Shown: piece after piece, positions 1-11,259 of the stretch | Layout: every line of letters starts with the position of its first letter | Numbering within the stretch: the stretch's first letter is position 1 | Assembly: GCA_030737835.1 (NCBI GenBank) | Contig: JAUJYN010000012.1 | Coordinates: 5,089,585-5,153,584, forward strand | From: Acorus gramineus | Lineage: Eukaryota; Streptophyta; Magnoliopsida; Acorales; Acoraceae | Length of the DNA: 64,000 nucleotides | Reading direction: 5' to 3' | Translations under genes and position numbers: made by a program | The notes under the pieces: generated by a model | Told to the model about the DNA's origin: nothing | The model's input: the letters and a program-made list of their open reading frames with translations, nothing else | The model's database searches: none

Positions 1-1010
1 CCGATGCGCGCCCAGCCAACCCTAACCCCATTTTAACCCTCCCCAACCCCTCACACACACCCTAAACCATCTACCTAGCATGCATAACCTCCCCAACCAT
101 CCCAACAGCCCTTAAGCCATGAAAAAAAACAAGAAAAGAAGGGGAGGAGCTCACCTTGGGAGGGGGAATGAAAGGGGGAGACTCGGGGGCTCTCGATGCA
201 CCCGCGACCACCTCAACCACCACCACCACCACCACTACCTCTTCAGCCTCTCCTCAGCCTCCTCCTTGGCTGAAAATCAGGGGGGAAGGATCATGAGGGG
301 GAGCTTGAGAGAAGAGAAGATCAACAACAACAACACATGAACAACCCTTCTCTTCTTCCTTCACCATCTCCTTCTCTTTGGGGAATTAAAACAAACACCT
401 AGGGGGGGCTTTGAAAAGAGAGAAGAGAGGGCCAAGAAATGGACGTGGAAGTGAGAGGGAGAGAGAGAGAGAGAGAAGATATTTTGGGGGCACATAAATA
501 TCTAAAGAGGGATGGAAATGACCATTTCATCCCTGACTTAGAAATTCTGCGCATGCTTCACTGGAACAGCCATAACTTCCTCAATATAGCTCCGAATTGC
601 ACAATTCAAAGTCCGTTGGAAAGCTAAGAAGATTATCTACAACTTTCATGTTCATTCCAAGATCAAATAATCTCTCCAGCTATTCCGAAATTAGAGCTAA
701 ACATAGAACAGGGCTGCTGCCAGAATTTCCCTCCCCGGGGTATACTTGGAAAAATACCCATAACTTTTACTACAAGAATCCAGTTGATCTAATTCTACTT
801 TTGTACGAAAGCTAACTCAAAACTGGACATCTCATAATAAAATCATATTTAAACCTCTTCATCTTGGATTTTAACAAAATCAAATCCAAATACCAAATTG
901 GAAATACATAACTTCGAGGAAAAAAATTATGTAACCAAATTTTTAAATTAGAGCTCTCCAAACGACACAGGCACAACAATTAATTCATTAAACATGAAGA
1001 AAGAAAGTTG
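1..1010. other. Intergenic DNA, possibly LTR-derived
   Basis: No gene model can be supported here. There is a CAC triplet run near 216-236, a GA-rich run near 450-475 and a purine-rich stretch at 395-430. The block from about 490 to 830 reads like the untranslated repeat DNA often found in plant Ty3/gypsy LTRs, but I see no partner LTR, primer-binding site or target duplication, so this is only an impression. Confidence 0.25.
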
Positions 1011-1414
1011 TAAGCAATTAATTCATTTGTTGTTTAGTTTGATTCATAGGTTGTATAGTTTGATTGTGGAGTTCAATTAATAGGTTGTGTTATTTGATTA
1101 TTATATTTTATAATTCAATTTAAATGTTGTGTAGTTTGATTCATATGATATATATACATTTCGGTTTATCGGTTCACATTTTGTATATATATTTACTTTG
1201 AAGCATAAGAATTTATGTTTGACTCATTCACTGTTTGGGTGACTTATTGAGTACTTCAATTCATTTCATGCATTTGTTCAAATCAATTTGTTCATTGTTC
1301 AATTCGATACAAAAGTTCAAGTCATTCATTGTTTAGTTTGATTCATGAGTCTTTAGTTTGATTTCCTCATTGTTCGGTCTAACTATAAACACTTCACTTT
1401 AATTGACTCATTCA
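1010..1414. repeat. GTTTGATTCAT-motif repeat abutting the CDC20 3' end
   Basis: Short imperfect copies of a unit containing GTTTGATTCAT recur throughout (for example near 1037, 1138 and 1338). The same motif, often inverted as ATGAATCAAAC, reappears on the other side of the CDC20 gene near 3995, 4995, 6320 and 6465. The last codons of CDC20 run straight into this repeat. Confidence 0.6.
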
Positions 1415-3320
1415 TTATGGTGTGTATATATGTACCTTTAAGTTTATAGCTGAAACCTTCGACGCAGGCTTTGGTGGCTCCGGTGTCCCAAAAACGTTCC
1501 AGAACTTCAGCGTCTCGTCCCCCGCATCCGATGCCACCGTACAGCCATCTGGACTCTGCAAATTTTGATCAAAGCCATGTCAAGAACACTATACAATTTC
1601 AGAATATGTAAAACATGGTAAACCTACTAAACCATGAGAGGGCTCACCTGGGCCATGAAGAGCACTCGCGAAGTGTGTCCGGTGAGCTCCGCGACCTTAA
1701 CCATGGAAGGGTACTTCCACAGTGTGAGCTGGTTCTGCGCGAATCCGTGCGAGCTCAGCAACTCCCTCTCCGTCTTGTTCCAAAGCAGCGCGCACACCTG
1801 CGACCCCGTATCCACCGAGTTCAGGCACGACCACATCTGCGTGTTCCAGAACTTTATGCACCGGTCCCCGCCTCCCCCTCCCGATGCCAATAGGTTGCTC
1901 TGGAACGGGCACCACGCGAGTGCCTTGACAGCCGCCGTGTGGTTCTCGAACCGGTGCAACCACTTGTTCGGCCCGCCTGATGACGACCGGTCCCATATGT
2001 GAATCAAATTGTCATTGCCTCCGCTTGCAAGGTGTTGGCCCAAGCTCGACCACTTGAGTCCGCACACCTCCTCCTGGTGCCCCCTGCACGTCTTGACAAT
2101 GCTCGACCGGACCTGAGCATCGTTGTTGACGATCAGGCCGTCCATCCTGCCCGTCGTGAGGATGTGGTTGTTCCACGCGAGCGCGCCCACACGTGACCGG
2201 TGCCTGCTGTAGAGTGTCCTCAAGAGGCACATCGCGGCGGAGTCCCAAAGCTGCACCTCGGAGTTGTTCAGCCCGACCGCGATGTGTCTCCTGTCCGATG
2301 CCCACCTCACGCTGGTGACCAGTCCGGCCTCCTCGTCGACGCTCAGCAGCTCAGATGTCAAACCGTCCAATGCGTCCCACAAGTAGACCGTGTTTCCTAG
2401 TGCGATTGACAACACGTTGTCGCTCCCCCAATCTAACAAGTTCAAGTAGTAGTCATCGATGAGGCCCGGCGCGTCTAGTGTCCCCTCCGCGTCCTAGCAA
2501 AGTAGGTTGTTCAATTCATCAGTGGAGGTGGTACTAAAGTAACATCAATGGATACTTAGATTGATTGCTTACTTGAGGAATGTATCGGCAGGGCTTGGCT
2601 GAGGACTTGGGAAGATGAGAAGAGCAGACCTCGGTGAAGATCATCCCCTGAATGGATGCGGAGGGTTTGCTCTTGAAGGCGAGGATGCAAGTCTGGTTGT
2701 TCAAAAGGGTCTCTGCAAGGCACTTGCGATAGGCCTCTTTTGATGGCGAACGCATCGAAGAGTTCTCTTTTTCTTTCCTTCTTCCCTCTGTTAGCAAGTA
2801 GTGGGCCATGTCGAAGTCCATTGAAGATCGGTTGGGGATGAAGCGATCGCTCTGCAAGAACCGGAGATGTATGAACATTAGAATTACAGAACGTGAAGAA
2901 GAGAAACCTAAAAGACGTAAAATTTAAATGAGGAAACCCAATAAGAGAAAACATATGATGTGAGAAAGAATGCTCAGATGGCATAAAGGGAAACCAATAA
3001 GAGAGATTTCTGGGAAAAACAGATGCCCAATGTGGATTCAAGCTAAAAAACAATGAGGGATCAGATCAGATGACCCATTAAAAAAAACACAGAAAAAATG
3101 TTCAGATGTGGATTCAAAACTAGAGAAAATGAAGAACCCATATCATGAATCACATAAAACAATACTAGAATCAATCAAGAGAAGAAATTTAAACAATACT
3201 AGAATCAATCAAGAGAAGAAATTGAGGACTCACGTCCTGTCTTGAAGGGGGGTTTCGAGGGAGGATATGCTCGCGAAGGGGTCGGCGAGACCTGGCATAT
3301 GAGAAAGACCCTGCATCCAT
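1415..3320 (-). CDS. CDC20: CDC20-like activator of the anaphase-promoting complex (4 exons)
   Basis: WD40 co-activator that brings substrates to the APC/C ubiquitin ligase in mitosis. Exons on the minus strand: 3320-3234, 2851-2573, 2493-1648, 1555-1415. All introns are GT-AG and phase 0, giving 450 codons with the stop, the usual CDC20 length. Exon 1 begins MDAGSF. Exon 2 starts with the C-box DRFIPNR, then has a KEN triplet and the SPSKEAYRK block typical of plant CDC20. Exon 3 carries the WD40 propeller ([63 protein letters not shown]). Exon 4 closes the propeller (SPDGCTVAS to FWNVFG). Odd points: the C-terminus ends [10 protein letters not shown] instead of the conserved Ile-Arg tail, and several propeller residues differ from family consensus (TGRMDG for TGGMDG, NTQMWSC for NTHTGAC). 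It may be a divergent or decaying paralogue. The reading frame is open, so I keep it as CDS. Confidence 0.78.
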
Positions 3321-3479
3321 GATGTTAAACAAAACCCAAAAAATACAATAAACAAAAAAAACTAATAAACCAATAATCAAAACCTGCAAAACAAACAAAA
3401 ATGGTTATAGCAATAGAAAGAAAAACCCAGATACAGAATCTGCAAAACAAAGGGGTTAGATCAACAAAAGAAACACAAT

Positions 3480-3960
3480 TAGAATCAAAACAATGTGAGA
3501 GAGAAAGATTGAGCGATTGTGAGGATCAGTGAAGATTGAGCGATTGTGAGAAAACCTTGCTTTGTTTGTGAGGAGGATGTGATTTGATGGGGGAACTATT
3601 TATGTGCGCATGATTTTATAGGGTTTTCAACGGTTAATTTTGATCATTTGTCTGAAATTGGAAATACTTTGAACATAGGTTTATTTTGACTGCAACGGTC
3701 ATAAATTCAAAAACCCATTCAAATTTGATGTGGGTCATGCCAAATACGGGTCGGTAATTCTATAAATAAGGACCAGATTTATTTAAGAAATATTTTTAGG
3801 CACTTTTAGTAAAATAACCTTGACTAATTTTTTTAAATTTCACTTTTAACCTCCCCTATTTTTATTTGGAGATTATGATCCTGATTTTTATTTTAATTTC
3901 ACTTTTAACCTAAGAATTACCATATATAGAATGAGGAGTTTGGATTTAGTGAGGACTGAC
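3480..3960. repeat. CDC20 upstream module, source copy
   Basis: The block holding the CDC20 5' flank (GCGATTGTGAGGATCAGTGA, then an AACGG-containing stretch, then CAAATACGGG and CTATAAATAAG) recurs in recognisable form at 5850-6300 and, in part, at 5390-5530, 8200-8345 and 9490-9590. Confidence 0.7.
3590..3705 (-). promoter_or_regulatory. CDC20 promoter: TATA box and two MSA-like elements
   Basis: Read on the gene strand there is ATAAATAG at 3603-3596. Two 11-mers match the mitosis-specific activator consensus YCYAACGGYYA at 10 of 11 positions: TTCAACGGTTA at 3626-3636 and TGCAACGGTCA at 3691-3701. MSA sites are bound by three-repeat MYB factors and drive G2/M expression of plant cyclin B and CDC20 genes, and work in either orientation. 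Function here is inferred from motif and position, 300-380 bp upstream of the ATG. Confidence 0.5.
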
Positions 3961-4039
3961 TTCGGTCAATCTGGCTACTATTGAACTACACAACCTATGA
4001 ATCAAACTACACAGTCTATGAATTAAACTGCATAACCTA

Positions 4040-4905
4040 TTGTGAAGATAAAAATATGTACGGTGTTAAATAACGATATGTGTCAAGCCAGGACAGGTAT
4101 GGGCCATCACGTCTAGAATCCGAAAATTCGAATTTGAACTCTAGATATCATGAGAACACTCCTGAGTAGGTGTGACACGATTAGATCGAGGGTCTAGTCA
4201 GACAGTCTAACACCTCGTGGGCGAATGTCACCTCGAGTAGTCAAGGCATGATTACATATAAGATCTTATCGGACGACCTTGCACCTCGTAATTAAATGAA
4301 TAGGTGAGGCACGACCAGATTGGAGATCTGGTCGGACAGTCTTACACCTCGCTGGAAAACACTTACGAGCGCATTAAGTGAATGATCAAGCCAAGGACCA
4401 CGAGGACTAAAGGAACAGTTTGACATCTATAACGCTTATAACTGTCAGGCAGAGAACTAAGGCCCATTACCCACAGAATGTGGGTGATTAAGGGCACATT
4501 GAGCTGAATTAAAGCATGGCGGTTACTGCTAAAACCGCCCACTAAGCAGTCATTGGGGAAAGTCGTTACAAAAGCTAAGAAGATAGTTGCAACGGCTATC
4601 TAGGCTGCCAAACCCTATAAAAAGGGAGGTGACCGAGGAGTTAATGTATCTAACTTTTCTACACTCGATCCACCAAATTAGTGAGATTTTCCTTGAATTC
4701 CCTTACTGACACATCTCTTCGAAGGTCCTTTGGCTGGCACCACACCGGTGTCCCCCTAATTCACTTTTTGAGTGCAAGATCCATCCTTAAGCGGGTCTGG
4801 ATTTGAGAAGAAAGGCTCCAAAGGTAGATTGTTTAATTGAAGGGGAAAAAATCCTCTTCACCTATGAATCATTATGCAATCAATTGTTGGGTACAGTGTC
4901 ACTCT
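4040..4905 (+). mobile_element. Gypsy-type solo LTR or LTR remnant
   Basis: This stretch interrupts repeat DNA whose uninterrupted relative is at 6360-6450 (AACTGCATAA followed directly by GTGTCACTCTC). It contains a CCTATAAAAAGGGAGG core promoter near 4612 and a T-rich, CT-rich downstream tract like an R-U5 region, with short internal repeats around CAGTCTTACACCTCG and CAGTCTAACACCTCG. I could not fix its exact ends or a target duplication, so the LTR call rests on promoter layout and on the empty-site comparison. Confidence 0.45.
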
Positions 4906-4984
4906 CTGATTGAATCCAGATAAGCCTGGGTTTGGTTAACATTATCAATATCTAATAGGAGAGTGATACTTATAACAAACAATT

Positions 4985-5560
4985 GACTGTGTTGTTTGAT
5001 TCATAAACTGTGTAATTCAATTCATAGGTTGTACAACTCGATATCGATCGGACTGCCTGAAGCTAGTCTTGACTTGATCCATATTCTGAGAGAGGACAAA
5101 GGACAGTTTAGGAGACATTTTTTTTTGTTTGTGTGTCATGTCAATGGAAGGTGGTTGCATTTTAGTCATGCTAAATTCTTAATGAATAAAAAAACTGTGA
5201 TTTTTCCATTGGATTTTAAGAAATGATGTTACACGAAATCTCATATCGATCACATATGGAGGCGATCATGTTCATCTTTGGGTCTCATCCTGAATTTTAG
5301 TGTTGGAAGGTAACATCAAAATGAGTGCGTCACGTATAGCCGTGGAGTGGGTGGTTGGTCAAGATAGGCAAGTGTCCAAAAACATCCAGGATTTTCTAGG
5401 GTTTCCAAATATTAATTTTGACTTTTTGTTTGAGATTGGAAATATTTTCAACATAGGTGAATCTGCAACAGTTATAAATTTGAACCAACAAGGTTCGGCT
5501 AAATACGGGTTGGGTTAGTCCACAGATCCGTTCGGCCCTGGTTGAATAGCATAGATGCAT
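4985..5560. repeat. Duplicated block Q, copy 1
   Basis: Contains the landmarks AATGGAAGGTGGTTGCAT, TTAAGAAATGATGTTACA and GTGTTGGAAG, followed by a stretch homologous to the CDC20 upstream module. Further copies lie at 6450-8345 (split by an insertion) and 12810-13065. Confidence 0.75.
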
Positions 5561-5850
5561 TTATAGAAAATGTTAAATTTTTTTTAATCGAAATATATAT
5601 TTTGCTAAGGTGAGTATATGCTATGATAATTTTCTGTTGATGCTTATGGGATTGAAATTGGGGCTCGAATAAAAACTATATGTAACAACACTCCGGTCCA
5701 TTTGCGGTCACGTATGTAGTGCAAAGACGATCCCCCACTTAAATCTGTCAATTATCTGAAAAAAATATGTATCTGATCAGGATCAATATCCACAAATTTA
5801 AAAATGATATGATATCCGAAAATCCGTATCATATTTGAAAGAGTGCTGTT
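5560..5850. repeat. Partial copy of the 8.5/9.7 kb repeat unit
   Basis: The segment from GCATAGATGCATTTAT through CAAAGACGATCCCCCACTT matches 8519-8715 and 9767-9960, without the intervening part of those copies. No coding sequence is evident. Confidence 0.6.
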
Positions 5851-6300
5851 ATGAGAATCTTCTTGGCGATTGTGAGGATCAGTGAAGATTGAAGAGAGAT
5901 TGAGCGATTGTGCGAATTTCATTTGTGAGGAGGAAGTGTTTCGATGGAGGGGGCTATTTATGTGTGCATGATTTTCTAGGGTTTTGACTATTTGTGTTGA
6001 ATTCGAAATACTTTGAACATAGTTTTATATCGACTGCAATGGTTATAAATCTGGATTACACATTCAAATTTGATGTGGGACTTGCCAAATACGGGTTCGG
6101 TAATTCTATAAATAAGAACTAGATTTTATTAATTTTCGTAAATCACACTGGCTATTTTTTTAATTTCACTTTTAACCCTCTCTATTTTTATTTGCAGTTC
6201 GGACTTTGATTATTTTTTTAATTTCATCTTTAATATGAGAAATACCACAAAGAGAGGGGTCTGGATCTAGTCAAGACTGACTTCAGTCAGTCCAGTTAGT
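5850..6300. repeat. Second copy of the CDC20 upstream module
   Basis: Closely follows 3510-3960: GCGATTGTGAGGATCAGTGA near 5868, CTATTTATGTGTGCATG near 5956, ATACTTTGAACATAG near 6009 and TTCTATAAATAAGAAC near 6104. The MSA core AACGG has become AATGG in this copy (near 6039), and no CDC20 coding sequence follows it. Confidence 0.75.
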
Positions 6301-6378
6301 ATAGAACTGCCAGCCTATGAATCGAACTACACAGCTTATTAAATAAAATTTCATAGTATATGAATCGAACTGCATAAG

Positions 6379-6441
6379 TGTCACTCTCCTATTGGAAATT
6401 GATGGTGTTGACCAAACTGTGGATCCAATAGGAGAGTGACA
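6379..6441. repeat. Perfect 17-bp inverted repeat (stem-loop)
   Basis: TGTCACTCTCCTATTGG at 6379-6395 is answered by its exact reverse complement at 6425-6441, with a 29-base loop. A degenerate version sits at 4902-4965. It may be a tiny palindromic element; no function can be assigned. Confidence 0.7.
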
Positions 6442-6449
6442 TTGTTCTC

Positions 6450-8530
6450 AACAATTGGTTATGTAGTTCGATTCATAAATTGTGTAATTCAATTTTTAAA
6501 CCGTGCATTTTGGTATTGACCAGACTGGAGACAATCCTGATTGATTCCGGATTCCCAAAGGTGACAAAAGTCTGTTTAGGAGATAAATTTTTTTGTTTGT
6601 GTCTCATGTCAATGGAAGGTGGTTGCATGTTAGTCATGTTAAGTTCTTAATGAATAAGAAATTTGTGATTTTTCCATCCGATTTTAAGAAATGATGTTAC
6701 AATAAATCTTATATACAACACATATAGAAGTGATCAAGTTCATGTCTCGGTCTCATCTTGAATTTGAGTGTTGGAAGTAACATAGAAATGAGTGTGTGCA
6801 TCTAGCCCGTGAAGTGGGTGGTGGGTTTCTTAGAGTAGTGTCCTAAAAACCATGACTTATATAATAAACTCTATTATTAAGATGGTTCTAGCATTTTGAT
6901 GAGAATTATTATTGGTAAATGCTTGCATTATATTATTTGAAATATTGTGCTTGTTTTAATATAGTCTTTTAATTTACACTGTAGATAATCTGGTGTGTAG
7001 AGTTCGGCTTACACACGGAAGATCAGATTATCGGTTCCCTGTGAATTATAAGTTGAGATTCACAACTTTAAATGGACTTGGATAATCCATTGGATAAAGG
7101 TTGTAGTGCAATTCATCTTATATAGTCTATCTTGACTATTAAAGACCAGTTTATAGGTTTTTGGGTGATTGTGCTAGTACACCATGTGTGTATTGAACGG
7201 ACCAAGTTGGGGTAATTATTTTTGTACTGACTAGATAAAATAATTTACACCCCATGTTTATTATGATTGCTTATGCTCTTAATCCTAAAATGGTTCTTAG
7301 ACATGTGCATTTGTTATTTGTCATTTTGATTCATTAAAGAGTGAGATTCTCCTATGGATCAATAGACTCGGTGAGTTGGGTGACAATAATACTTGTATGA
7401 TGAATATTTGCTATTGATGGAATCCACGTCTCCTATAAGAGATTGATGATACTCTCTTGAGGATACTTATAAGTTTTGGTCATGTCTAATCTGGCAGGTG
7501 AATTTAACTATCCAACATGTCAAACCAGTAATAATTATTTCATAACGAGTATTGGAATCTTAGCGTAGAGAGATATTAAGCATATAATATAAGGAGCTCG
7601 AAATATTATTTTGAGATTAGTGTATTTGGAGTGCAGTCATAATTTTTTAGTGGGTTAAATTATGACTTATGGGCCTTTGGTTTTTAATTCTAGGTTGAGT
7701 TATGGTACCTAGGCCCATATGAGCCAATTACTGATTTCTCCTTTAGGTCCCTGCCCTAGCCTATAAATATGTGGCTTCCTCTCTCTTTCAAAATGTATAT
7801 GATTTCCGCCGAAATCAAAACCCTAACCCTAGAAACCCTTTAGGATCTTTGGATCTAGAAAAGGTAAGGAAAGGAGAGAAAGAGAGCAAAGGGATTCGCG
7901 GCTGCTGTTCGAAGCAAGAAGGAGACCACACTCCACCGCGAATCTACAACATAGGAAGGACATACGATAGAAAATCTGAGGTTCCGATCGAGCAATATGT
8001 CGTCGTCTTTTAGATCTGATCTTCCTCTTCGGCAGAACTTTGATTTGGGTTCTAAAGGAAAACCCTAATTCCTCCTCGTAGTGTTTGCATGAAAAAGATT
8101 TAATAATTTTTTTTATCCGATCTATACCTCAATCGTCGGATCTTGACAGTCGGGATTTAATTTTTCCCAACAGGGTCAGGATAGGCAAGAATCCAAAGAG
8201 ATATGAGATTTAGGGTTTCCAATGGTTATTTTGAATTTGTCTGAAATTGGACATATTTTCAACATAGGTGATTATGCAACGGTTATAAATTTGAACCAGT
8301 AGGGTTCTGCTAAATATGGGTTGGGTTAGTCCACAGATCCGTTCGGCCCATTATTCAATCAGGGCACTGATCCACTTGGTCCATTGGATAATGTTACGTC
8401 CAGTTCATGTTCAAGCCCTAAATCCAGTCCATAAGTGTCTTGGATTTTTTAAAAATAGTATACATCATCAAATAAGGTAAGTGTTTTCATATAAAATGAA
8501 ACATATATTTTGATGAATTGCATAGATGCA
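6450..8530. repeat. Duplicated block Q, copy 2, split by a solo LTR
   Basis: 6470-6826 matches 4990-5350 and resumes at 8173 (GGTCAGGATAGGCAAG against GGTCAAGATAGGCAAG at 5358). The interruption is the element at 6827-8172. The AACGG core is intact in this copy near 8278. Confidence 0.75.
6827..8172 (+). mobile_element. Solo LTR-like insertion with 4-bp GGGT flanks
   Basis: A 1346-bp insertion is defined by comparison with the intact paralogous site near 5350. GGGT occurs at 6823-6826 and again at 8173-8176. Inside lie CCTATAAATATGTGG at about 7760, a leader-like stretch rich in CCCTAAACC-type sequence, and an end TTTTTCCCAACA, as in an LTR with U3-R-U5 order. No internal coding domain is present. 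The open frame at 7771-8013 lies in the presumed R-U5 part and is not a recognisable gene. Confidence 0.65.
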
Positions 8531-8889
8531 TTTATGGAAAATGTAAATTTTTTTTTATCAAAGCATATACTTTGCTAAGGTGAGTATATACTCTGATAAT
8601 TTTCTATCGACGCATATGGGATTGGAATTAGGGCTGAAATAAAAACTGTGTGCAACAACAGTCCGGTCCAATTATAGTCACGTATGTAGTGCAAAGACGG
8701 TCTCCCACTTAAGTCTGTCAATTATCCGAAAAAAAAATTTATCTCATCAAAATCCATGTAGTACAAAGACGGTCTCTCACTTATGTAGAACGGGTTCATC
8801 AAAGTGAAAGCAGGCGTAGCCATATTGATATCAACCATTGGCATTCCCTTCGATGTTCTAATGATTTATAGATGGTCTTTTGGATGAGC

Positions 8890-9345
8890 TCATTTGATTA
8901 ATAAACAAATGAGCCGAGCCTGAATACCTTTTAAATCTTGGTTTGCAATTGAACCTAGCTCGAGCCGAGTCTGAGCCTATATGAGCTCGTTACTTAACAT
9001 AAAAAGGGGGAAACAAAAAAATCCGAGCCGAGTTCAAGCCCAAGCTTATGTTATTTTCACATGTATAAAGTGATGTGATTTATGAAATGTGACTTCTCAT
9101 ATGCTAAACAAGTTTTTTTTTTTTTTTAGCTAAACGAGTCCGAGCTGAACCTTGGTTCGAGCTTCGGCTTGGCTCGTTTAACGAGCTGAACCAAGTTTCA
9201 ACCGAGCTTTTCACGAGCCAAATGAGTCGAGCTTGAACATGAAATTAAGCTCAGTCCCAAGCTGAGTCAAGCTCGAGCAGAGCCTCATACTAAACGAGCC
9301 AAGCTTGAACAAGTCAAAACCCTGCTCATTTAGCTCATTTACCAT
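8890..9345 (-). mobile_element. hAT-type MITE, truncated copy
   Basis: GAGCCGAGCTTGAAC-rich DNA matching, in opposite orientation, the complete element at 12150-12575. The right end reads GCTCATTTACCATGCCTA, a decayed form of the terminal CTCGTTTACCACCCCTA. The left terminus is missing. Confidence 0.6.
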
Positions 9346-10129
9346 GCCTAATGGTCGTTATGCGTAATCGTTTCTCTCGTTTTCACATTCATCAGGAGCT
9401 CGATCACATTCAACATTAAGCACTGGTTATGCGATACACTAATTCTTCGCCAAAACAAGTTCATTGTAAAGTATGATTTTGGACTTTAATTCTTTTGAAA
9501 ATATTCTCAACATAGGTGAATCTGCAGCGGTTATAAATTTGAACTAGCAGGGTTCTGCTAAATACGGGTTGGGTTAGTCCACAGATCCGTTTGGCCCATT
9601 CTTCAACCAAGGCACTGATCCACTCGGTCCATTAGATAATGTTACGTCCAGTCCATGTTCAAGCCCTAAATCTAGTCCATAAATGTTTTTAATTTATTAA
9701 AAATAGTATACCTTATCAAATAAGGTAAGTGTTTTTATATAAAATGAAACATATATTTTAATGAATTGCATAGATGCATTTATGGAAAATGTGATTTTTT
9801 TTTTTATCGAAGCATACACCTAAAGTGAGTATGTGCTCTGATAATTTTCTATCAATGCATATGGGACTGGAATTGGGGCTGAAATAAAAACAGTGTGCAA
9901 CAACACTCCGGTCCAATTATAGTCACGTATGTAGTGCAAAGACGGTCTCCCACTTAAGTCGGTCAATTATCTGAAAAAAAAATTTATCTCATCAAAATCC
10001 ATGTAGTGCAAAGACGGTCTCTCACTTATGTAGAACGGGTTCATCAAAGTGAAAGCAGGCGTAGCCATATCGATATCAACCATTGGCATTCCCTTCGATG
10101 TTCTAATGATTTATAGATGGTCTTTTGGA

Positions 10130-10575
10130 TGAGCTCATTTGATTAGACAAATGAGCCAAGCTTGAACACCTTTTAAAGCTTGGTTTGTAAATGAGTCAAG
10201 CTATAGCCTATACGAGTTCATTACTTAACATAAAAAGGGGGAAACAAAAAATCTGAGCCAAGCCCGAGCCCGAGCTTATGTCATTTTCACATGTATAAGG
10301 TGATGTGAATTGTGAAATGTGACCTTTTAAATGCTAAATAAGTTTTTTTTTTTTTTTTAGCTAAACGAGTCTGAGCCAAGCATTGGTTTGAGCTTCGGCT
10401 TGGCTCATTTAACAAATGAGCTGAGCCGAGCTTCAACCAAGCTTTTCACGAGCCAAACGAGCAGAGCTTGAACACGAAATTAAGCTCAGTTCTGAGCTAA
10501 GTGGAGCCTCATACTAAATAAGCAGAACTTGAACAGGTCAAAACTCCGCTCGTTCGGCTCATTTACCACCCCTAA
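10130..10575 (-). mobile_element. hAT-type MITE, second truncated copy
   Basis: Duplicated together with the surrounding tandem unit. The right end GCTCATTTACCACCCCTA is better preserved than in the sister copy at 8890-9345. The left end is again absent, so the truncation came before the tandem duplication. Confidence 0.6.
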
Positions 10576-11259
10576 TGGTTGTTATGCGTAATTGTTTCTC
10601 TCGTTTTCACATTCATCAGGAGCTCGATCACATTCAACATTAAGCATTGGTTATGCGATACACTAATTCTTCGCCAAAACAAGTTCATTGTAGAGTATGA
10701 TTTTGGACTTTAATTCTTTTGGAACAAGGAATTTCATAACGAGTGGTAGTTGTTTAAAGAAGTCTGGAATTACAGACAATAAACTCTGATGCCAATCCTC
10801 TACATCTTTATCATCAAAATAAATCAAAATTAAAATCTTTAATTGACTAAATTAGCCCTTAAATCGTCCCCTTCAGACTTCAGAGTCAGGGTCATTCTCC
10901 CTGTTTTTATGTAGAAATATAATTTTTTTGGATGTCAATCAATCCAACTTTTCAAGGGATGAGTTATTGGTGGATTTGGGCAATTCTTTGAAAAAGCAAA
11001 AATGAAAAAAATTAGCATTGAAAATAGAGATTAAAAATCATATAGTAAATACAGATAAAAAGGTCTAAAATCGTATTTCCGTACACCGCGGCTAATAGAA
11101 CATCCATACAATCATTTAGCAATGTTTAAACATTTAAGCATGATAGGAGGGAAAAAAAAAAACATTACAGTTGTGGAACAGAAGCATTTAAGAAGAAAAT
11201 CTCAGTCAATCAAGCTCAACAGAAATACATTCAGGTCTGGGATATTCAGCTCGACCTCC

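Larger units (their letters stand above)
8250..10725. repeat. 1.24 kb tandem duplication
   Basis: About 8250-9493 and 9494-10720 are direct copies about 1.23-1.25 kb apart. Landmarks: GGGTTAGTCCACAGATCC at 8323 and 9571, CAAAGACGGTCTCCCACTT at about 8693 and 9937, and TGCGATACACTAATTCTTCG at about 9430 and 10654. Each copy ends with GACTTTAATTCTTTTG. Neither contains a gene. The copies differ by scattered substitutions and small indels. Confidence 0.85.

Noticed and set aside
1615-2400. Several open frames antisense or out of frame to CDC20 exon 3
   Set aside because: They are by-products of the GC-rich WD40 exon. Only the minus-strand frame has family motifs and splice sites.
7771-8013. 80-residue open frame with a CT-rich leader
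   Set aside because: It starts just after the TATA box of the solo LTR at 6827-8172 and is best explained as R-U5 sequence.
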